The notes under the pieces are model-generated. The model did not search any database. It was not told where the DNA came from and saw nothing but the letters and a program-made list of their open reading frames with translations. Below, piece by piece: positions 13,792 to 24,049 of a DNA stretch of 64,000 nt (position 1 is the first letter of the stretch; every line of letters begins with the position of its first letter). Made by a program: the position numbers and the translations under genes. This DNA is from Nitratireductor kimnyeongensis (lineage in GTDB: Bacteria > Pseudomonadota > Alphaproteobacteria > Rhizobiales > Rhizobiaceae), in the NCBI RefSeq assembly GCF_019891395.1, contig NZ_CP078143.1, forward strand, positions 3,609,001 through 3,673,000, read 5' to 3'.

Positions 13792-14853
13792 ATGGCGCGA
13801 GCCGCAAGCAAGACAAGTGCCGCAAGGTCACGCTCGACCAAGAAAGGGGCGTCTGGGAATGCTGTTCAGGCACCCAAGCCACCCAAGCCGGAAGATTTCG
13901 ACAAGGAGCAGGAGCTCCATGCCTATCGCGAAATGCTTCTGATCCGCCGTTTCGAGGAAAAGGCCGGACAGCTTTACGGCATGGGTCTTATCGGCGGTTT
14001 TTGTCACCTGTACATCGGCCAGGAGGCCGTGGTTGTCGGCATGCAGATGAGCATGAAGGACGGCGACCAGGTGATCACCGGTTATCGCGATCATGGTCAC
14101 ATGCTGGCCACCGGCATGGAAGCGCGCGGCGTGATGGCCGAGCTCACGGGACGCCGCAACGGCTACTCCAAGGGCAAGGGCGGCTCCATGCACATGTTCT
14201 CCAAGGAGAAGAAGTTCTATGGCGGCCACGGCATCGTGGGCGCGCAGGTGCCGCTCGGCACCGGCTTGGCTTTTGCCAATCGCTACCGTGAGGATGACAG
14301 CGTTTCCATCACCTATTTCGGGGATGGCGCGGCCAATCAGGGCCAGGTCTATGAGAGTTTCAACATGGCCTCGCTGTGGAAGCTCCCGGTGGTCTACATC
14401 ATCGAGAACAACCGTTATGCCATGGGCACGGCGGTGGCGCGCTCCTCGGCAGAAACCGATTTTTCCCATCGCGGTCTTTCGTTCAAGATCCCCGGTATCC
14501 AGGTGGATGGCATGGATGTGCGCGCGGTGAAGGCCGCCGGCGATCTGGCCGTTGAATGGTGCCGCTCCGGCAAGGGGCCGATCATTCTGGAAATGCAGAC
14601 CTACCGCTATCGCGGCCACTCCATGTCCGATCCTGCCAAATACCGCTCTAAGGACGAAGTGCAGAAAATGCGCTCCGAGCATGATCCCATCGAGCAGGTT
14701 AAGCAGCGTCTGGTGGCAAACAAGTGGGCCGATGAAGACGAACTGAAGGCCATCGACAAGGAGGTGCGCGAGATCGTCGGCGATTCGGCCGAATTCGCGC
14801 AGACGGATCCGGAACCGGATGTGTCTGAACTCTACACCGACATTCTGCTTTGA
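13792..14853 (+). CDS. pdhA: Pyruvate dehydrogenase E1 component, alpha subunit
   Basis: The thiamine-diphosphate-dependent E1 alpha chain that decarboxylates pyruvate. The 353-residue protein shows the TPP-binding motif GDGA (177-180) running to IIENN, the substrate-channel region [14 protein letters not shown], and the [17 protein letters not shown] loop. The N-terminus is a basic low-complexity lead of about 35 residues. An in-frame ATG at 13723 has a good GGGAGG site, but 13792 (GGGAGTAGAGG upstream) gives the usual length of about 350. It opens the pdhABC operon. Confidence 0.96.
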   Translation: MARAASKTSAARSRSTKKGASGNAVQAPKPPKPEDFDKEQELHAYREMLLIRRFEEKAGQLYGMGLIGGFCHLYIGQEAVVVGMQMSMKDGDQVITGYRDHGHMLATGMEARGVMAELTGRRNGYSKGKGGSMHMFSKEKKFYGGHGIVGAQVPLGTGLAFANRYREDDSVSITYFGDGAANQGQVYESFNMASLWKLPVVYIIENNRYAMGTAVARSSAETDFSHRGLSFKIPGIQVDGMDVRAVKAAGDLAVEWCRSGKGPIILEMQTYRYRGHSMSDPAKYRSKDEVQKMRSEHDPIEQVKQRLVANKWADEDELKAIDKEVREIVGDSAEFAQTDPEPDVSELYTDILL

Positions 14854-14866
14854 GGGGAGGGCCGAC

Positions 14867-16264
14867 ATGCCAACCGAAATTCTCATGCCCGCGCTCTCTC
14901 CGACCATGGAAGAGGGCAATCTTTCCAAATGGATCAAGAAGGAAGGCGATGCCGTCGCACCCGGTGACGTGATCGCCGAGATCGAAACCGACAAGGCCAC
15001 GATGGAAGTGGAAGCCGTGGACGAGGGTACGCTCGGCAAGATCCTCGTTTCCGAAGGCACTGAAGGCGTGAAGGTCAACACGGCCATTGCGCTGCTTCTG
15101 GCTGAAGGCGAAAGCGAGGCCGATCTCGAGAAGGCGGCATCGAAGCCCAAGGCGGAAGCCTCCGATGAGGCGGTTGATGCTGGCGAACAGGATGAACCGG
15201 AAGAAAAGTCCGGTGGTCCCGTTCCGGCGGCGCCCGAGGTGAAGGTGGCGGCCGATCCGGACATTCCCGAGGGCACGGAAATGGTTTCGACCACCGTGCG
15301 CGAGGCGCTGCGCGACGCCATGGCCGAGGAAATGCGCCGCGATGGCGACGTTTTCGTCATGGGCGAGGAAGTGGCCGAGTATCAAGGCGCCTATAAGGTG
15401 ACGCAGGGGCTCTTGCAGGAGTTCGGCGACAAGCGCGTGGTCGACACGCCGATCACCGAGCACGGTTTTGCCGGCGTCGGCGTCGGTGCGGCCTTTGCCG
15501 GGCTGAAGCCGATCGTCGAGTTCATGACGTTCAACTTCGCCATGCAGGCGATCGACCAGATCGTCAATTCTGCCGCTAAGACGCTCTATATGGCCGGCGG
15601 TCAGATGGGCGCGCCCATCGTGTTCCGCGGACCCAATGGCGCGGCTGCCCGCGTGGCGGCACAGCATTCCCAGTGCTACGCGGCATGGTATGGCCATATC
15701 CCAGGCCTGAAAGTGGTGATGCCCTATACGGCAGCGGACGCGAAAGGACTTTTGAAGGCCGCGATCCGCGATCCGAACCCGGTGATCTTCCTCGAAAACG
15801 AAATTCTCTACGGCCAGAGCTTTGACGTTCCGAAGATGGATGATTTCGTGCTGCCCATCGGCAAGGCGCGCATTCACAAGGAAGGCAAGGACGCCACCAT
15901 CGTCTCCTTCGGCATCGGCATGACCTATGCCGTGAAGGCGGCGGAAGAACTGGCGGGCGAGGGCATCGACGTGGAGGTCATCGACCTGCGCACGATCCGC
16001 CCGATGGACCTCGATACGGTGATCGCTTCGGTGAAAAAGACCAACCGGCTGGTGACGGTGGAGGAAGGGTATCCGCAGTCTTCCGTGGGTGCGCATATCG
16101 CCAGCCAGGTGATGCAGCGGGCGTTCGACTATCTCGATGCGCCGGTGATCACCGTTGCGGGCAAGGATGTGCCCATGCCTTATGCGGCCAACCTTGAAAA
16201 GCTCGCGCTGCCAAACGTCGCTGAAGTGGTCGAGGCGGTGAAAGCCGTTTCCTATCGCGGCTAG
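14867..16264 (+). CDS. pdhB: Pyruvate dehydrogenase E1 component, beta subunit, with N-terminal lipoyl domain
   Basis: The E1 beta chain of the complex. Residues 1-80 form a lipoyl domain with the modified lysine K43 in [11 protein letters not shown]. An acidic and Ala/Pro-rich linker (about 85-130) follows, then a transketolase-like E1 beta domain with [17 protein letters not shown] and [18 protein letters not shown] lipoyl domain on E1 beta as well as on E2 is typical of alphaproteobacteria; most other bacteria lack it. It sits 13 bases after pdhA and 12 bases before pdhC. Total length is 465 residues. Confidence 0.97.
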   Translation: MPTEILMPALSPTMEEGNLSKWIKKEGDAVAPGDVIAEIETDKATMEVEAVDEGTLGKILVSEGTEGVKVNTAIALLLAEGESEADLEKAASKPKAEASDEAVDAGEQDEPEEKSGGPVPAAPEVKVAADPDIPEGTEMVSTTVREALRDAMAEEMRRDGDVFVMGEEVAEYQGAYKVTQGLLQEFGDKRVVDTPITEHGFAGVGVGAAFAGLKPIVEFMTFNFAMQAIDQIVNSAAKTLYMAGGQMGAPIVFRGPNGAAARVAAQHSQCYAAWYGHIPGLKVVMPYTAADAKGLLKAAIRDPNPVIFLENEILYGQSFDVPKMDDFVLPIGKARIHKEGKDATIVSFGIGMTYAVKAAEELAGEGIDVEVIDLRTIRPMDLDTVIASVKKTNRLVTVEEGYPQSSVGAHIASQVMQRAFDYLDAPVITVAGKDVPMPYAANLEKLALPNVAEVVEAVKAVSYRG

Positions 16265-16276
16265 GGGGAGGAAACC

Positions 16277-17620
16277 ATGCCGATCAAAGTCACCATGCCT
16301 GCCCTTTCACCAACGATGGAAGAGGGCAATCTCGCCAAATGGATGGTCAAGGAGGGCGACAGTGTTGCTCCGGGCGACGTGATCGCCGAGATCGAGACCG
16401 ACAAGGCGACCATGGAAGTGGAGGCGGTCGACGAGGGCACCGTTGCGAAACTGGTCGTGCCGGAAGGCACCGAAGGCGTGAAGGTCAACGCACTGATCGC
16501 AGTTCTGGCCGAAGAAGGCGAGGATGCAGGCGAGGCGGCGAAAGCTGCCGAAAGCGGATCCGCCCCCAAGCCAGAGCCCAAGGCCGAGAAGGCTGAGAAG
16601 CCGGAAAAGCCTGCGAAGGAAGAAGCGCCGGCTGCCAAATCCAAGGCAAAGCCTGTGGAAGCGAAAGCGGCACCGGCAGGCGATGGCGAGCGCGTGTTCG
16701 CCTCCCCGCTTGCCCGCCGTCTGGCGAAGGAAGCCGGGCTCGATCTTTCGGCCATTTCGGGCTCCGGTCCGAAGGGGCGGATCGTCAAGGCGGATGTGGA
16801 AGCGGCTGGACAGGATGGTGGCGCGAAAGCCGCCGATGCAGCACCTGCTGCAGCGCCCGCCGCCCCGGCCATGTCCGACGATCAGGTCATGAAACTGTTC
16901 GAGGAAGGCTCCTACGAGCTGATCCCGCATGACAGCATGCGCAAGACCATCGCGCGCCGTCTGGTCGAGGCGAAATCCACCGTCCCGCATTTCTACCTGA
17001 CGCTCGACTGCGAGATCGACGCGCTTCTGGCGTTGCGCAAGCAGTTGAACGAAGCCGCGCCGATGGTGAAGGGTGAGGATGGCGAGAAGCCGGCTTACAA
17101 GCTTTCGGTCAACGACATGGTCATCAAGGCCCACGCCAAAGCGCTTGCCATGGTGCCGGAGGCGAATGTCTCCTGGACCGAGAGCGCCATGGTGAAGCAC
17201 AAAAACGCCGATGTGGGCGTTGCCGTGTCGATCCCCGGCGGCCTGATCACGCCGATCATCCGCCGCGCCGACGAGAAGACGCTGTCTGCCATCTCCAACG
17301 AGATGAAGGATCTTGCCGCACGGGCGCGTTCGCGCAAGCTGAAGGCGGAAGAGTATCAGGGCGGCAACACGGCCGTCTCCAATCTCGGCATGTTCGGCAT
17401 CAAGGACTTTGCCGCCGTCATCAACCCGCCGCATGCGACGATCCTTGCGGTGGGCGCTGGCGAGCAGCGGGCCGTGGTGAAGGATGGCGAGGTGAAGGTG
17501 GCAACGGTGATGTCGGTGACGCTGTCGACCGATCACCGCGCGGTGGATGGTGCGCTCGGCGCCGAACTCCTCGCTGCCTTCAAGAAGGTCATCGAGAACC
17601 CGCTGACGATGCTGATTTAG
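16277..17620 (+). CDS. pdhC: Dihydrolipoamide acetyltransferase (E2) of pyruvate dehydrogenase
   Basis: The E2 core that passes acetyl groups to CoA. The 447-residue protein has a lipoyl domain (1-80, lipoyl-lysine K43), an Ala/Pro/Lys-rich linker, a peripheral-subunit-binding domain (about 135-172, [17 protein letters not shown]) and the catalytic acyltransferase domain ending with STDHRAVDG (H420 and D424). Its lipoyl domain is almost the same as that of PdhB, pointing to duplication or ongoing homogenisation. Confidence 0.97.
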   Translation: MPIKVTMPALSPTMEEGNLAKWMVKEGDSVAPGDVIAEIETDKATMEVEAVDEGTVAKLVVPEGTEGVKVNALIAVLAEEGEDAGEAAKAAESGSAPKPEPKAEKAEKPEKPAKEEAPAAKSKAKPVEAKAAPAGDGERVFASPLARRLAKEAGLDLSAISGSGPKGRIVKADVEAAGQDGGAKAADAAPAAAPAAPAMSDDQVMKLFEEGSYELIPHDSMRKTIARRLVEAKSTVPHFYLTLDCEIDALLALRKQLNEAAPMVKGEDGEKPAYKLSVNDMVIKAHAKALAMVPEANVSWTESAMVKHKNADVGVAVSIPGGLITPIIRRADEKTLSAISNEMKDLAARARSRKLKAEEYQGGNTAVSNLGMFGIKDFAAVINPPHATILAVGAGEQRAVVKDGEVKVATVMSVTLSTDHRAVDGALGAELLAAFKKVIENPLTMLI

Positions 17621-17653
17621 AGGCCTTATGGACTGCTATCTCGGGGGCAAACG

Positions 17654-18292
17654 ATGAAGACCATCCTGTGCTTTGGCGATTCGCTGACATGGGGGTATGA
17701 CCCTGATGGCCCCGGGCGGCATGCGGATAAGGTTCGCTGGCCGAGCGTTCTTGAAGCGGAACTTGGCGGCACGGCACGCGTGATCGCCGAAGGGCTGAAT
17801 GGCCGCACCACGGTTTTCGACGACTTCGCCTCGGGCGCGGACCGAAATGGCGCACGGGTTCTGCCAACGCTTCTGACCAGCCACGCACCGCTCGATCTGG
17901 TCGTCATCATGCTTGGCACCAACGACATGAAGCCCTTCATCTGTGGCCACGCATTCGGAGCGAAACAGGGCATGAGGCGACTGATCGACCTTGTGCGCGG
18001 GCATGATTATCCGTTGGGTCAAACTGCGCCAAGGGTGCTGATAATGTCACCGCCTCCAGCCTGTGAAACGCCGGATCCCGACTTTGCGGCCCTGTTTGAA
18101 AGCGCGCGTATCGAATCCGCCAAGCTGGCCGGCCTTTACGAATCGCTGGCCAAGGAGACCGGTGCGGGTTTTTTCGATTCCGGTTCTGTGGCAAGCACAA
18201 GTCCGCTTGACGGCGTTCATCTGGATGCTGAAAACACGAGCTCCATTGGCCGGGGGCTCGCCCCGGTCGTGAGAGACATGCTTGAGCATTGA
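17654..18292 (+). CDS. SGNH/GDSL-family hydrolase
   Basis: A 212-residue esterase-type hydrolase. The four hallmark blocks are visible: CFGDSLTWG with nucleophile S10, the block II glycine in GLNGRTT, GTND (88-91) and D186-x-x-H189 in SPLDGVHLD. No signal peptide is evident, so it is probably cytoplasmic. It follows pdhC by 33 bases in the same direction and is often found between pdhC and lpdA in Rhizobiales. The substrate is unknown; arylesterase or acyl-esterase activity is likely. Confidence 0.88.
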   Translation: MKTILCFGDSLTWGYDPDGPGRHADKVRWPSVLEAELGGTARVIAEGLNGRTTVFDDFASGADRNGARVLPTLLTSHAPLDLVVIMLGTNDMKPFICGHAFGAKQGMRRLIDLVRGHDYPLGQTAPRVLIMSPPPACETPDPDFAALFESARIESAKLAGLYESLAKETGAGFFDSGSVASTSPLDGVHLDAENTSSIGRGLAPVVRDMLEH

Positions 18293-18309
18293 AGAAGGAG
18301 GGGTGAAGC

Positions 18310-18861
18310 ATGGCAAACGCGATGGAAAATGAAAGTGTACATGCATCTTGGGGCTGGCTGGCTCTGCTAGGAGCGATTTCGCTGATCGGCGGCATTCTGG
18401 CCCTGGCAAATCCGTTTGCCGCCACCATGACGGCGGCGATCCTAGCGGCCTGGACATTCGTGCTGTTCGGGGCCGTGCAGATCGTACAGGCTTTTCGGGT
18501 TCGCGGCTGGGGCGGATTTCTGTGGGCATTGCTGCTGGGTGTTTTGACCCTCGCGGTCGGTGTGTCGATCATCGCACGGCCGGGGGCCGGAATCATTTCG
18601 CTCACGATTCTCGTGGCGGTCATGTTTCTGGTGCTGGGGGCGGTGAAGGTCATGTATTCCTTTTCCTTCCGACCGCTTTCCGGTTGGGGATGGGTGCTGT
18701 TTTCCGGTGTCGTCTCGCTCATTCTGGGCGTAATGATCCTTGCCGACATGCCATGGTCGGCAGCAACGATATTGGGAATACTGCTGGCGATTGAGCTGCT
18801 TTCGAACGGCGTGTTCCTGTTGTTCATCGCTTTCGGCCTGCGTGGGGCTATGCGGGCCTGA
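18310..18861 (+). CDS. HdeD-family membrane protein
   Basis: A 183-residue protein with six predicted membrane helices in three similar pairs, the pattern of the HdeD/DUF308 family. In E. coli HdeD helps acid resistance at high cell density; the role here is not known. Each pair includes a glycine-rich helix with a basic turn. It starts 17 bases after the SGNH hydrolase with an AAGGAGG ribosome site and runs in the same direction as lpdA. Confidence 0.85.
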   Translation: MANAMENESVHASWGWLALLGAISLIGGILALANPFAATMTAAILAAWTFVLFGAVQIVQAFRVRGWGGFLWALLLGVLTLAVGVSIIARPGAGIISLTILVAVMFLVLGAVKVMYSFSFRPLSGWGWVLFSGVVSLILGVMILADMPWSAATILGILLAIELLSNGVFLLFIAFGLRGAMRA

Positions 18862-18926
18862 AAATCTCGGGGCGCGGTGTAAAGACCGCGCCCGGACAAT
18901 GATTCGACTACAAGGAGAAACCAGCT

Positions 18927-20372
18927 GTGGCTGAAAATTACGACGTTATCATCATAGGATCGGGCCCCGGTGGTTATGTCACCGCCGTCCGGGCTGCACA
19001 GCTTGGTTTGAAAACGGCGATCGTGGAGCGCGAGCATCTGGGCGGCATTTGTCTCAACTGGGGCTGTATCCCGACCAAGGCACTGCTGCGCTCGGCAGAA
19101 ATCAAGCATTATGCCGAAAACGGCAAGGATTACGGCCTGACCATCGACGGCAAGATTTCTGCCGATGTGGATGCCGTCGTCGACCGCTCGCGCAAGGTCT
19201 CCCAGCGGCTGAATGGCGGCGTCGGCTTCCTGATGAAAAAGAACAAGATCGACGTGATCTGGGGCGAGGCCAAGCTTTCCAAACCGGGCGAAGTCGTTGT
19301 CTCCGAGCCTTCCAAGAAGGCAATGCAGCCGCAGCCACCCATGCCGAAAAACACCAAGGGTGCTGGCACGTACAAGGCAAAGCATATCATCGTAGCAACC
19401 GGTGCGCGCCCGCGCGTTCTTCCGGGCATCGAGCCTGATGGTGAGAAAATCTGGACCTATTTCGAGGCGATGGTTCCCAAAACCATGCCGAAATCACTGG
19501 TCGTGATGGGTTCCGGCGCCATCGGCATGGAGTTCGCTTCGTTCTACCGCACCATGGGCGCGGATGTAACGGTGGTGGAACTGATGCCACAGATCCTGCC
19601 GGTCGAGGATGCGGAAGTCTCCAAATTCGCAAAACGCCAGTTCGAGAAGCAGGGCATACAGTTCAAGCTTGAGGCGAAGGTTGCCAAGGTCGAGAAGACC
19701 AAGGACGGGATCACCGCCCATGTGGAGACCAAGGACGGCAAGGTGGAGAAGATTTCAGCAGAAAAGCTGATCTCCGCCGTTGGCGTGCAGGGCAATATCG
19801 AAAATCTCGGCCTTGAATCGCTTGGCGTGAAGACGGATCGCGGCTGTGTGGTTGTCGATAGTTATGGGCGCACGAATGTTGAAGGCATCTATGCGATTGG
19901 CGATGTGGCCGGGCCGCCCATGCTGGCACACAAGGCCGAGCATGAGGGCGTGATCTGCATCGAAAAGATCGCCGGTGTGCCGGGTGTCCACGCGCTCGAC
20001 ACAGGCCTGATCCCCGGTTGCACCTATTGCCATCCGCAGGTTGCCTCGGTGGGGCTGACGGAAGCCAAAGCCAAGGATGCCGGTCGTGACATCCGGGTCG
20101 GACGCTATCAGTTTGCCGCCAATGGCAAGGCGATTGCGCTCGGCGAAGACCAGGGTTTCGTCAAGACGATCTTCGACAAGAAGACGGGCGAGCTTCTCGG
20201 CGCGCACATGATCGGCGCGGAGGTTACCGAGCTCATTCAGGGCTTCGTCGTTGCGATGAACCTTGAGACCACGGAAGAAGAGCTGATGCACACGGTCTTC
20301 CCGCATCCGACCCTGTCGGAGATGATGAAGGAGAGCGTGCTCGATGCCTATGGGCGTACGCTCAACGCGTAA
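18927..20372 (+). CDS. lpdA: Dihydrolipoyl dehydrogenase (E3)
   Basis: FAD enzyme that reoxidises dihydrolipoamide in the pyruvate dehydrogenase complex. The 481-residue protein has the FAD-binding GSGPGGYVTA, the redox disulfide C42-C47 in GGICLNWGCIPTK, an NAD-binding VMGSGAIGMEFASF and the catalytic His-Glu pair H460/E465 near the C-terminus. A short Pro/Lys-rich insertion before the ATGARPR motif (about residue 135) is seen in many rhizobial E3 proteins linked to pdhABC. The start is at GTG 18927 after AAGGAGAAA. Confidence 0.96.
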   Translation: MAENYDVIIIGSGPGGYVTAVRAAQLGLKTAIVEREHLGGICLNWGCIPTKALLRSAEIKHYAENGKDYGLTIDGKISADVDAVVDRSRKVSQRLNGGVGFLMKKNKIDVIWGEAKLSKPGEVVVSEPSKKAMQPQPPMPKNTKGAGTYKAKHIIVATGARPRVLPGIEPDGEKIWTYFEAMVPKTMPKSLVVMGSGAIGMEFASFYRTMGADVTVVELMPQILPVEDAEVSKFAKRQFEKQGIQFKLEAKVAKVEKTKDGITAHVETKDGKVEKISAEKLISAVGVQGNIENLGLESLGVKTDRGCVVVDSYGRTNVEGIYAIGDVAGPPMLAHKAEHEGVICIEKIAGVPGVHALDTGLIPGCTYCHPQVASVGLTEAKAKDAGRDIRVGRYQFAANGKAIALGEDQGFVKTIFDKKTGELLGAHMIGAEVTELIQGFVVAMNLETTEEELMHTVFPHPTLSEMMKESVLDAYGRTLNA

Positions 20373-20444
20373 AATGGGCTGAAGGGCCCTGTTTCCCCCG
20401 CACCAACTGGACTATATGCGGGGGAACATCGAACGAGGAACAGG

Positions 20445-20732
20445 ATGATGGAAGAGAGCTACGGTCTTCTGGGAATGCCCGGCGTCGGCTTTTTCGGCCT
20501 GCTCGTCATCGGCTTTCTGGCCGGTTACGTGGCCGAGAAAACGATGAACCGCGATCATGGTTTTCTGACCAACATCCTTGTTGGCATCGCCGGTTCCTTC
20601 GTCGGCGGAACGCTTGCCGGTCTGGTCGGCATCTCGTTCTACGGTTTTCTGGGCAATCTGGTGATCGCCATTGTTGGCGCGATCCTGATCCTCTGGGTAT
20701 TCGGACGCTCGTCTTCCAGCCGGGCGCGATAG
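20445..20732 (+). CDS. GlsB/YeaQ/YmgE-family small membrane protein
   Basis: A 95-residue protein with three predicted hydrophobic segments and glycine-rich helices ([12 protein letters not shown] and [19 protein letters not shown]), typical of the transglycosylase-associated or YeaQ family. The function is unproven; members are often stress-induced. It lies between lpdA and lipA. A second ATG follows immediately at 20448, so the start is uncertain by one codon. Confidence 0.85.
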   Translation: MMEESYGLLGMPGVGFFGLLVIGFLAGYVAEKTMNRDHGFLTNILVGIAGSFVGGTLAGLVGISFYGFLGNLVIAIVGAILILWVFGRSSSSRAR

Positions 20733-20739
20733 GACAAAC

Positions 20740-21717
20740 ATGGTCACGATTCTCGATACTGTCACCGCCAAGCCGCGCCCGCGGCACCCTGAAAAGGCGC
20801 ACCGGCCCGATCAGGAGGTGCTGCGCAAGCCCAAATGGATCCGGGTCAAGGCACCGACCTCGCAAGGCTATCTGGAAACCCGCGAGATCGTGAAATCCAA
20901 CAAGCTCGTGACCGTGTGCGAGGAGGCGGGCTGCCCGAATATCGGCGAGTGCTGGGACAAGAAGCACGCGACCTTCATGATCCTCGGCGAGATCTGCACC
21001 CGCGCCTGTGCCTTCTGTAACGTCGCCACGGGCATTCCCGGTCCGGTGGATATCAACGAGCCGGAAAACGTCGCCAAGGCCGTGCGCGAAATGGCGCTGA
21101 AGCATGTGGTCATCACTTCGGTCGACCGCGACGACCTGGCCGATGGGGGCGCGCAGCATTTTGCCGATGTGATCGGCGCGATCCGTGCCGCGTCGCCTGA
21201 AACGACCATCGAGATCCTGACGCCCGACTTCCTGCGCAAGGATGGCGCACTGGAAATCGTGGTTGCAGCAAAGCCCGATGTCTTCAATCACAACCTGGAG
21301 ACGGTACCGGGGAATTATCTTAAAGTTCGCCCCGGTGCGCGCTATTTCCATTCGCTGAGGCTGCTCCAGCAGGTGAAGGAGCTGGATCCGACCATGTTCA
21401 CGAAATCCGGCATCATGGTGGGGCTTGGCGAAGAGCGCAACGAAGTGTTGCAGCTCATGGATGATCTGCGCTCGGCCAATGTTGATTTCATGACCATCGG
21501 CCAGTATCTGCAGCCGACGCGCAAGCACCATCCGGTGAAGAAATTCGTGACGCCCGAAGAGTTCAAGTCTTACGAAACCGTGGCTTACACGAAGGGCTTC
21601 CTCATGGTGTCGTCGAGCCCGCTCACGCGCTCCTCGCACCATGCGGGCGAGGATTTCGCCAAGCTGAAGGCCGCACGTGATGCGCGCCTGAGCGCTGCGG
21701 ATTCTGCTGCGAACTGA
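20740..21717 (+). CDS. lipA: Lipoyl synthase LipA
   Basis: A radical-SAM enzyme that inserts two sulfurs into octanoyl groups on lipoyl domains, such as those of PdhB, PdhC and other lipoylated proteins. Both iron-sulfur motifs are complete: C60-x4-C65-x5-C71 for the auxiliary cluster and C86-x3-C90-x2-C93 for the radical-SAM cluster. The C-terminal [15 protein letters not shown] carries the conserved serine that holds the auxiliary cluster. The 325-residue length is normal. Its stop shares bases with the ratA start. Confidence 0.97.
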   Translation: MVTILDTVTAKPRPRHPEKAHRPDQEVLRKPKWIRVKAPTSQGYLETREIVKSNKLVTVCEEAGCPNIGECWDKKHATFMILGEICTRACAFCNVATGIPGPVDINEPENVAKAVREMALKHVVITSVDRDDLADGGAQHFADVIGAIRAASPETTIEILTPDFLRKDGALEIVVAAKPDVFNHNLETVPGNYLKVRPGARYFHSLRLLQQVKELDPTMFTKSGIMVGLGEERNEVLQLMDDLRSANVDFMTIGQYLQPTRKHHPVKKFVTPEEFKSYETVAYTKGFLMVSSSPLTRSSHHAGEDFAKLKAARDARLSAADSAAN

Positions 21718-22172
21718 TGCCGAAATTCGAGACCGTGCGCCGGGTGGCGCACACGCCTGAAGACATGTTCGCGCTGGTCGCGGATGTGGAGAAATATCCC
21801 GAATTCGTGCCCATGTGCGAAGCGCTTTCCGTGCGCACCCGCAAGGAACGCGACGGGATCACGCTCCTCGTCGCCGACATGACGGTGGGCTACAAGGCGC
21901 TGCGGGAAACGTTCACAAGCCAGGTCACGCTAAAGCCGGAAGATGCGGCCATCGATGTGCGTTATGTGGATGGTCCGTTTCGCTTCCTGAAAAACGAGTG
22001 GCGTTTCGAGCCCGCCGGCGATCAGCAGTGCGACATCCACTTTTTCATCGAGTATGAATTCAAGAGCAGGATGCTGGGCGCGTTGATGGGGGCAATGTTC
22101 GACCGGGCGTTCCGCATGTTTTCCGAAGCCTTCGAGCGCCGCGCGGATGCGGTCTACGGGACAGGCGTTTAA
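21717..22172 (+). CDS. RatA/Coq10-type START-domain protein
   Basis: A 151-residue START/polyketide-cyclase-like protein (start FETVRRVAHTPEDMFALVADVEKYPEFVPMC). The family includes RatA of E. coli, reported to act on ribosome assembly, and mitochondrial Coq10, a ubiquinone-binding protein. In alphaproteobacteria a Coq10-like role in ubiquinone function is equally plausible. It starts on the last base of the lipA stop codon and converges with cinA, their stops overlapping by four bases. Confidence 0.88.
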   Translation: MPKFETVRRVAHTPEDMFALVADVEKYPEFVPMCEALSVRTRKERDGITLLVADMTVGYKALRETFTSQVTLKPEDAAIDVRYVDGPFRFLKNEWRFEPAGDQQCDIHFFIEYEFKSRMLGALMGAMFDRAFRMFSEAFERRADAVYGTGV

Positions 22173-22660
22173 GCGGTTTTCAGGGTCGAAAGCACCATAT
22201 CCAGTGCCGTTTCGACTGTGGAAGCCCGGACGCCTGCTCGATCCTTGCCCGAGAAGATGTGCGATTGCGCGACGGGTTCGTGTCCTTCAAGCGCCAGACC
22301 GAACCAGACGAGGCCGACAGGCTTTTCCGCTGAGCCGCCATCGGGCCCGGCAATGCCGGTGACGGCAACGGCCACGCCAGCGCGTGAACGGGCCAGTGCG
22401 CCGGACGCCATTTCGAGCGCCGTCTCCCGCGAAACCGCGCCATGGGCTGCGAGTGTTTCGGCTGACACCCCGAGCATCTCCATCTTGGCTTCGTTGGAAT
22501 AGGTGACGAAACCACGATCGACGACGGAGGACGAACCGGCGATGTCCGTCAGGGCCGCGGCGATCATGCCGCCGGTGCATGATTCGGCGGTGGCCAGCAT
22601 GATGCCGCGCGCTTCACAGGCCTTCAGCACTTTGCGGGCGGGCGTCTCGAAACCGCTCAT
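22169..22660 (-). CDS. pncC: CinA C-terminal family nicotinamide-nucleotide amidase
   Basis: A stand-alone CinA C-terminal domain of 163 residues. It includes [34 protein letters not shown], the signature of PncC nicotinamide mononucleotide deamidases that recycle pyridine nucleotides. The N-terminal MoCF-like domain of full CinA is absent, as is usual for many alphaproteobacteria. Its start overlaps the ispDF stop by 4 bases, so they form one leftward unit. Confidence 0.9.
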   Translation of the reverse strand: MSGFETPARKVLKACEARGIMLATAESCTGGMIAAALTDIAGSSSVVDRGFVTYSNEAKMEMLGVSAETLAAHGAVSRETALEMASGALARSRAGVAVAVTGIAGPDGGSAEKPVGLVWFGLALEGHEPVAQSHIFSGKDRAGVRASTVETALDMVLSTLKTA

Positions 22661-23916
22661 GCAGGAACCTCGCCGGGATAGATTACACTGGCGGTGGCAA
22701 TGGCCGCGATGCCTTCCTCGCGGCCAATGAACCCCATTTTCTCGTTGGTCGTGGCCTTGATCGAGATGCGGTGTGGCGCGATGCCGAGCATGGCGGAAAG
22801 GGCTTTGGTCATTGCTTCCCGGTGGGGACCGACCTTGGGCGCTTCACAGATGATGGTAACGTCCGCATTGGCGATGCGGCCGCCGGCATCACGCACGATG
22901 CGGGCGGCGTGTTCGAGGAAAATGTGCGAGGCAGCACCCTTCCACTGAGGATCGGACGGCGGGAAATGCGTGCCGATGTCTCCGGCGCCACAAGTGGCAA
23001 GCAGCGCGTCAGTGAGCGCATGCAGGCCGACATCGGCATCCGAATGGCCGGAAAGACGCTTCGTGTGGGGAATGCTGACCCCGCACAGGATGACGGCGTC
23101 GCCATTGGTAAAGGTGTGAACATCGTAGCCATTGCCGGTTCGCACATCCGGAAAGGTGGTCGGGCGGTTGAGGCGTTCGTCGGCAAGCGCGATGTCGCGC
23201 GCCCAGGTGAGCTTGATGTTGTCCACGGCGCCAGCGACGAGACGGACAGGTATTCTTGCCCATTCGGCAATCGAGGCGTCGTCGGTGAAATCCTCACGGC
23301 CAAGCTTGTGCGCGCGCTCATGGGCAGCCGCGATCAGCGCGAAAGGAAAGCCCTGCGGGGTCTGGGCGGCGTGGAGGTCGTGGCGTGGAACGGTCTCGGC
23401 GATAAATCCTGCGGGGCCGGCCCGTTTGACCGTGTCTGCGACGGGCAGCGCGGGCAGGGCGCCCTGTCCGTCTTCAACGGTGTTGATGATCCGGTCGATC
23501 AGCTCCCGGTCGATGAAGGGGCGCACGCCGTCGTGAATCAGGACGGTCTGAGGTGCGGGATCGTAGAGTGCGAGCAGGGCGAGACGCGTGGAAGCCTGCC
23601 TTGAGTGACCGCCATGGATCGCCTGGACACGCGGATCGGAAAGCCCGGCTGTTGTCTCGGCAAAGAGCGCCTCGTCATCAGGATGGATTGCGACCACGAT
23701 GCGTCCGATGCGGGGATCGGCAAGGAACGTCTCGAGCGTGTGACGCAAAACCGGCTTGCCGCCGATCAGGCGGTATTGCTTCGGCCCCTCGGTGGATTGG
23801 CCTGCGCGCTCGCCGCGGCCGGCGGCGACGATGACGGCAGCGACTTCTCCCGCGGAACGAGTTGCCAGGCGATCCGCCGCGGCGAGGGTTTCGGAGTGGT
23901 GCATCTGCTTGTCCAT
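22657..23916 (-). CDS. ispDF: Bifunctional IspD/IspF isoprenoid enzyme
   Basis: A fusion of two MEP-pathway enzymes. The N-terminal IspD cytidylyltransferase has [12 protein letters not shown] and [21 protein letters not shown]; the C-terminal IspF cyclase starts near [11 protein letters not shown] with its metal site in GYDVH and [18 protein letters not shown]. Fused IspDF is characteristic of many alpha- and epsilonproteobacteria. The start at 23916 (MDKQMHHSE) follows a low-conservation upstream extension that is not used. It gives 419 residues and leaves 133 bases to the divergent dusB. Confidence 0.93.
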   Translation of the reverse strand: MDKQMHHSETLAAADRLATRSAGEVAAVIVAAGRGERAGQSTEGPKQYRLIGGKPVLRHTLETFLADPRIGRIVVAIHPDDEALFAETTAGLSDPRVQAIHGGHSRQASTRLALLALYDPAPQTVLIHDGVRPFIDRELIDRIINTVEDGQGALPALPVADTVKRAGPAGFIAETVPRHDLHAAQTPQGFPFALIAAAHERAHKLGREDFTDDASIAEWARIPVRLVAGAVDNIKLTWARDIALADERLNRPTTFPDVRTGNGYDVHTFTNGDAVILCGVSIPHTKRLSGHSDADVGLHALTDALLATCGAGDIGTHFPPSDPQWKGAASHIFLEHAARIVRDAGGRIANADVTIICEAPKVGPHREAMTKALSAMLGIAPHRISIKATTNEKMGFIGREEGIAAIATASVIYPGEVPA

Positions 23917-24023
23917 AGGGCAGACGCATAATAAGACACGCCGCGAAAGGCCAGCCGAATTTACATGGCACCCATTCCACGCGAATTGTGTGTTGCAGGC
24001 GAGGTCTGAAGTGGCTAAATAAT

Positions 24024-24044
24024 AAGCACGAACAAAAGGTGCTT
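24024..24044. promoter_or_regulatory. Inverted repeat in the dusB-ntrBC leader
   Basis: AAGCAC and GTGCTT arms separated by nine bases, ending about 6 bases before the dusB start. The GCAC and GTGC cores recall the NtrC binding consensus, but the spacing is about two bases longer than usual. Autoregulation by NtrC is only a possibility. Confidence 0.3.
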
Positions 24045-24049
24045 TAAAT

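Noticed and set aside
13828..15360. 510-codon antisense frame over pdhA/pdhB
   Set aside because: Low-complexity Ser/Ala stretches and no family match; pdhA and pdhB are clearly real.
14699..16096. 465-codon antisense frame over pdhB
   Set aside because: His/Arg-rich complement of a lipoyl/E1 coding region, no start signals.
20412..20771. Antisense frame over the YeaQ-like gene
   Set aside because: Asp/Gln/His-rich shadow of a small membrane protein gene.
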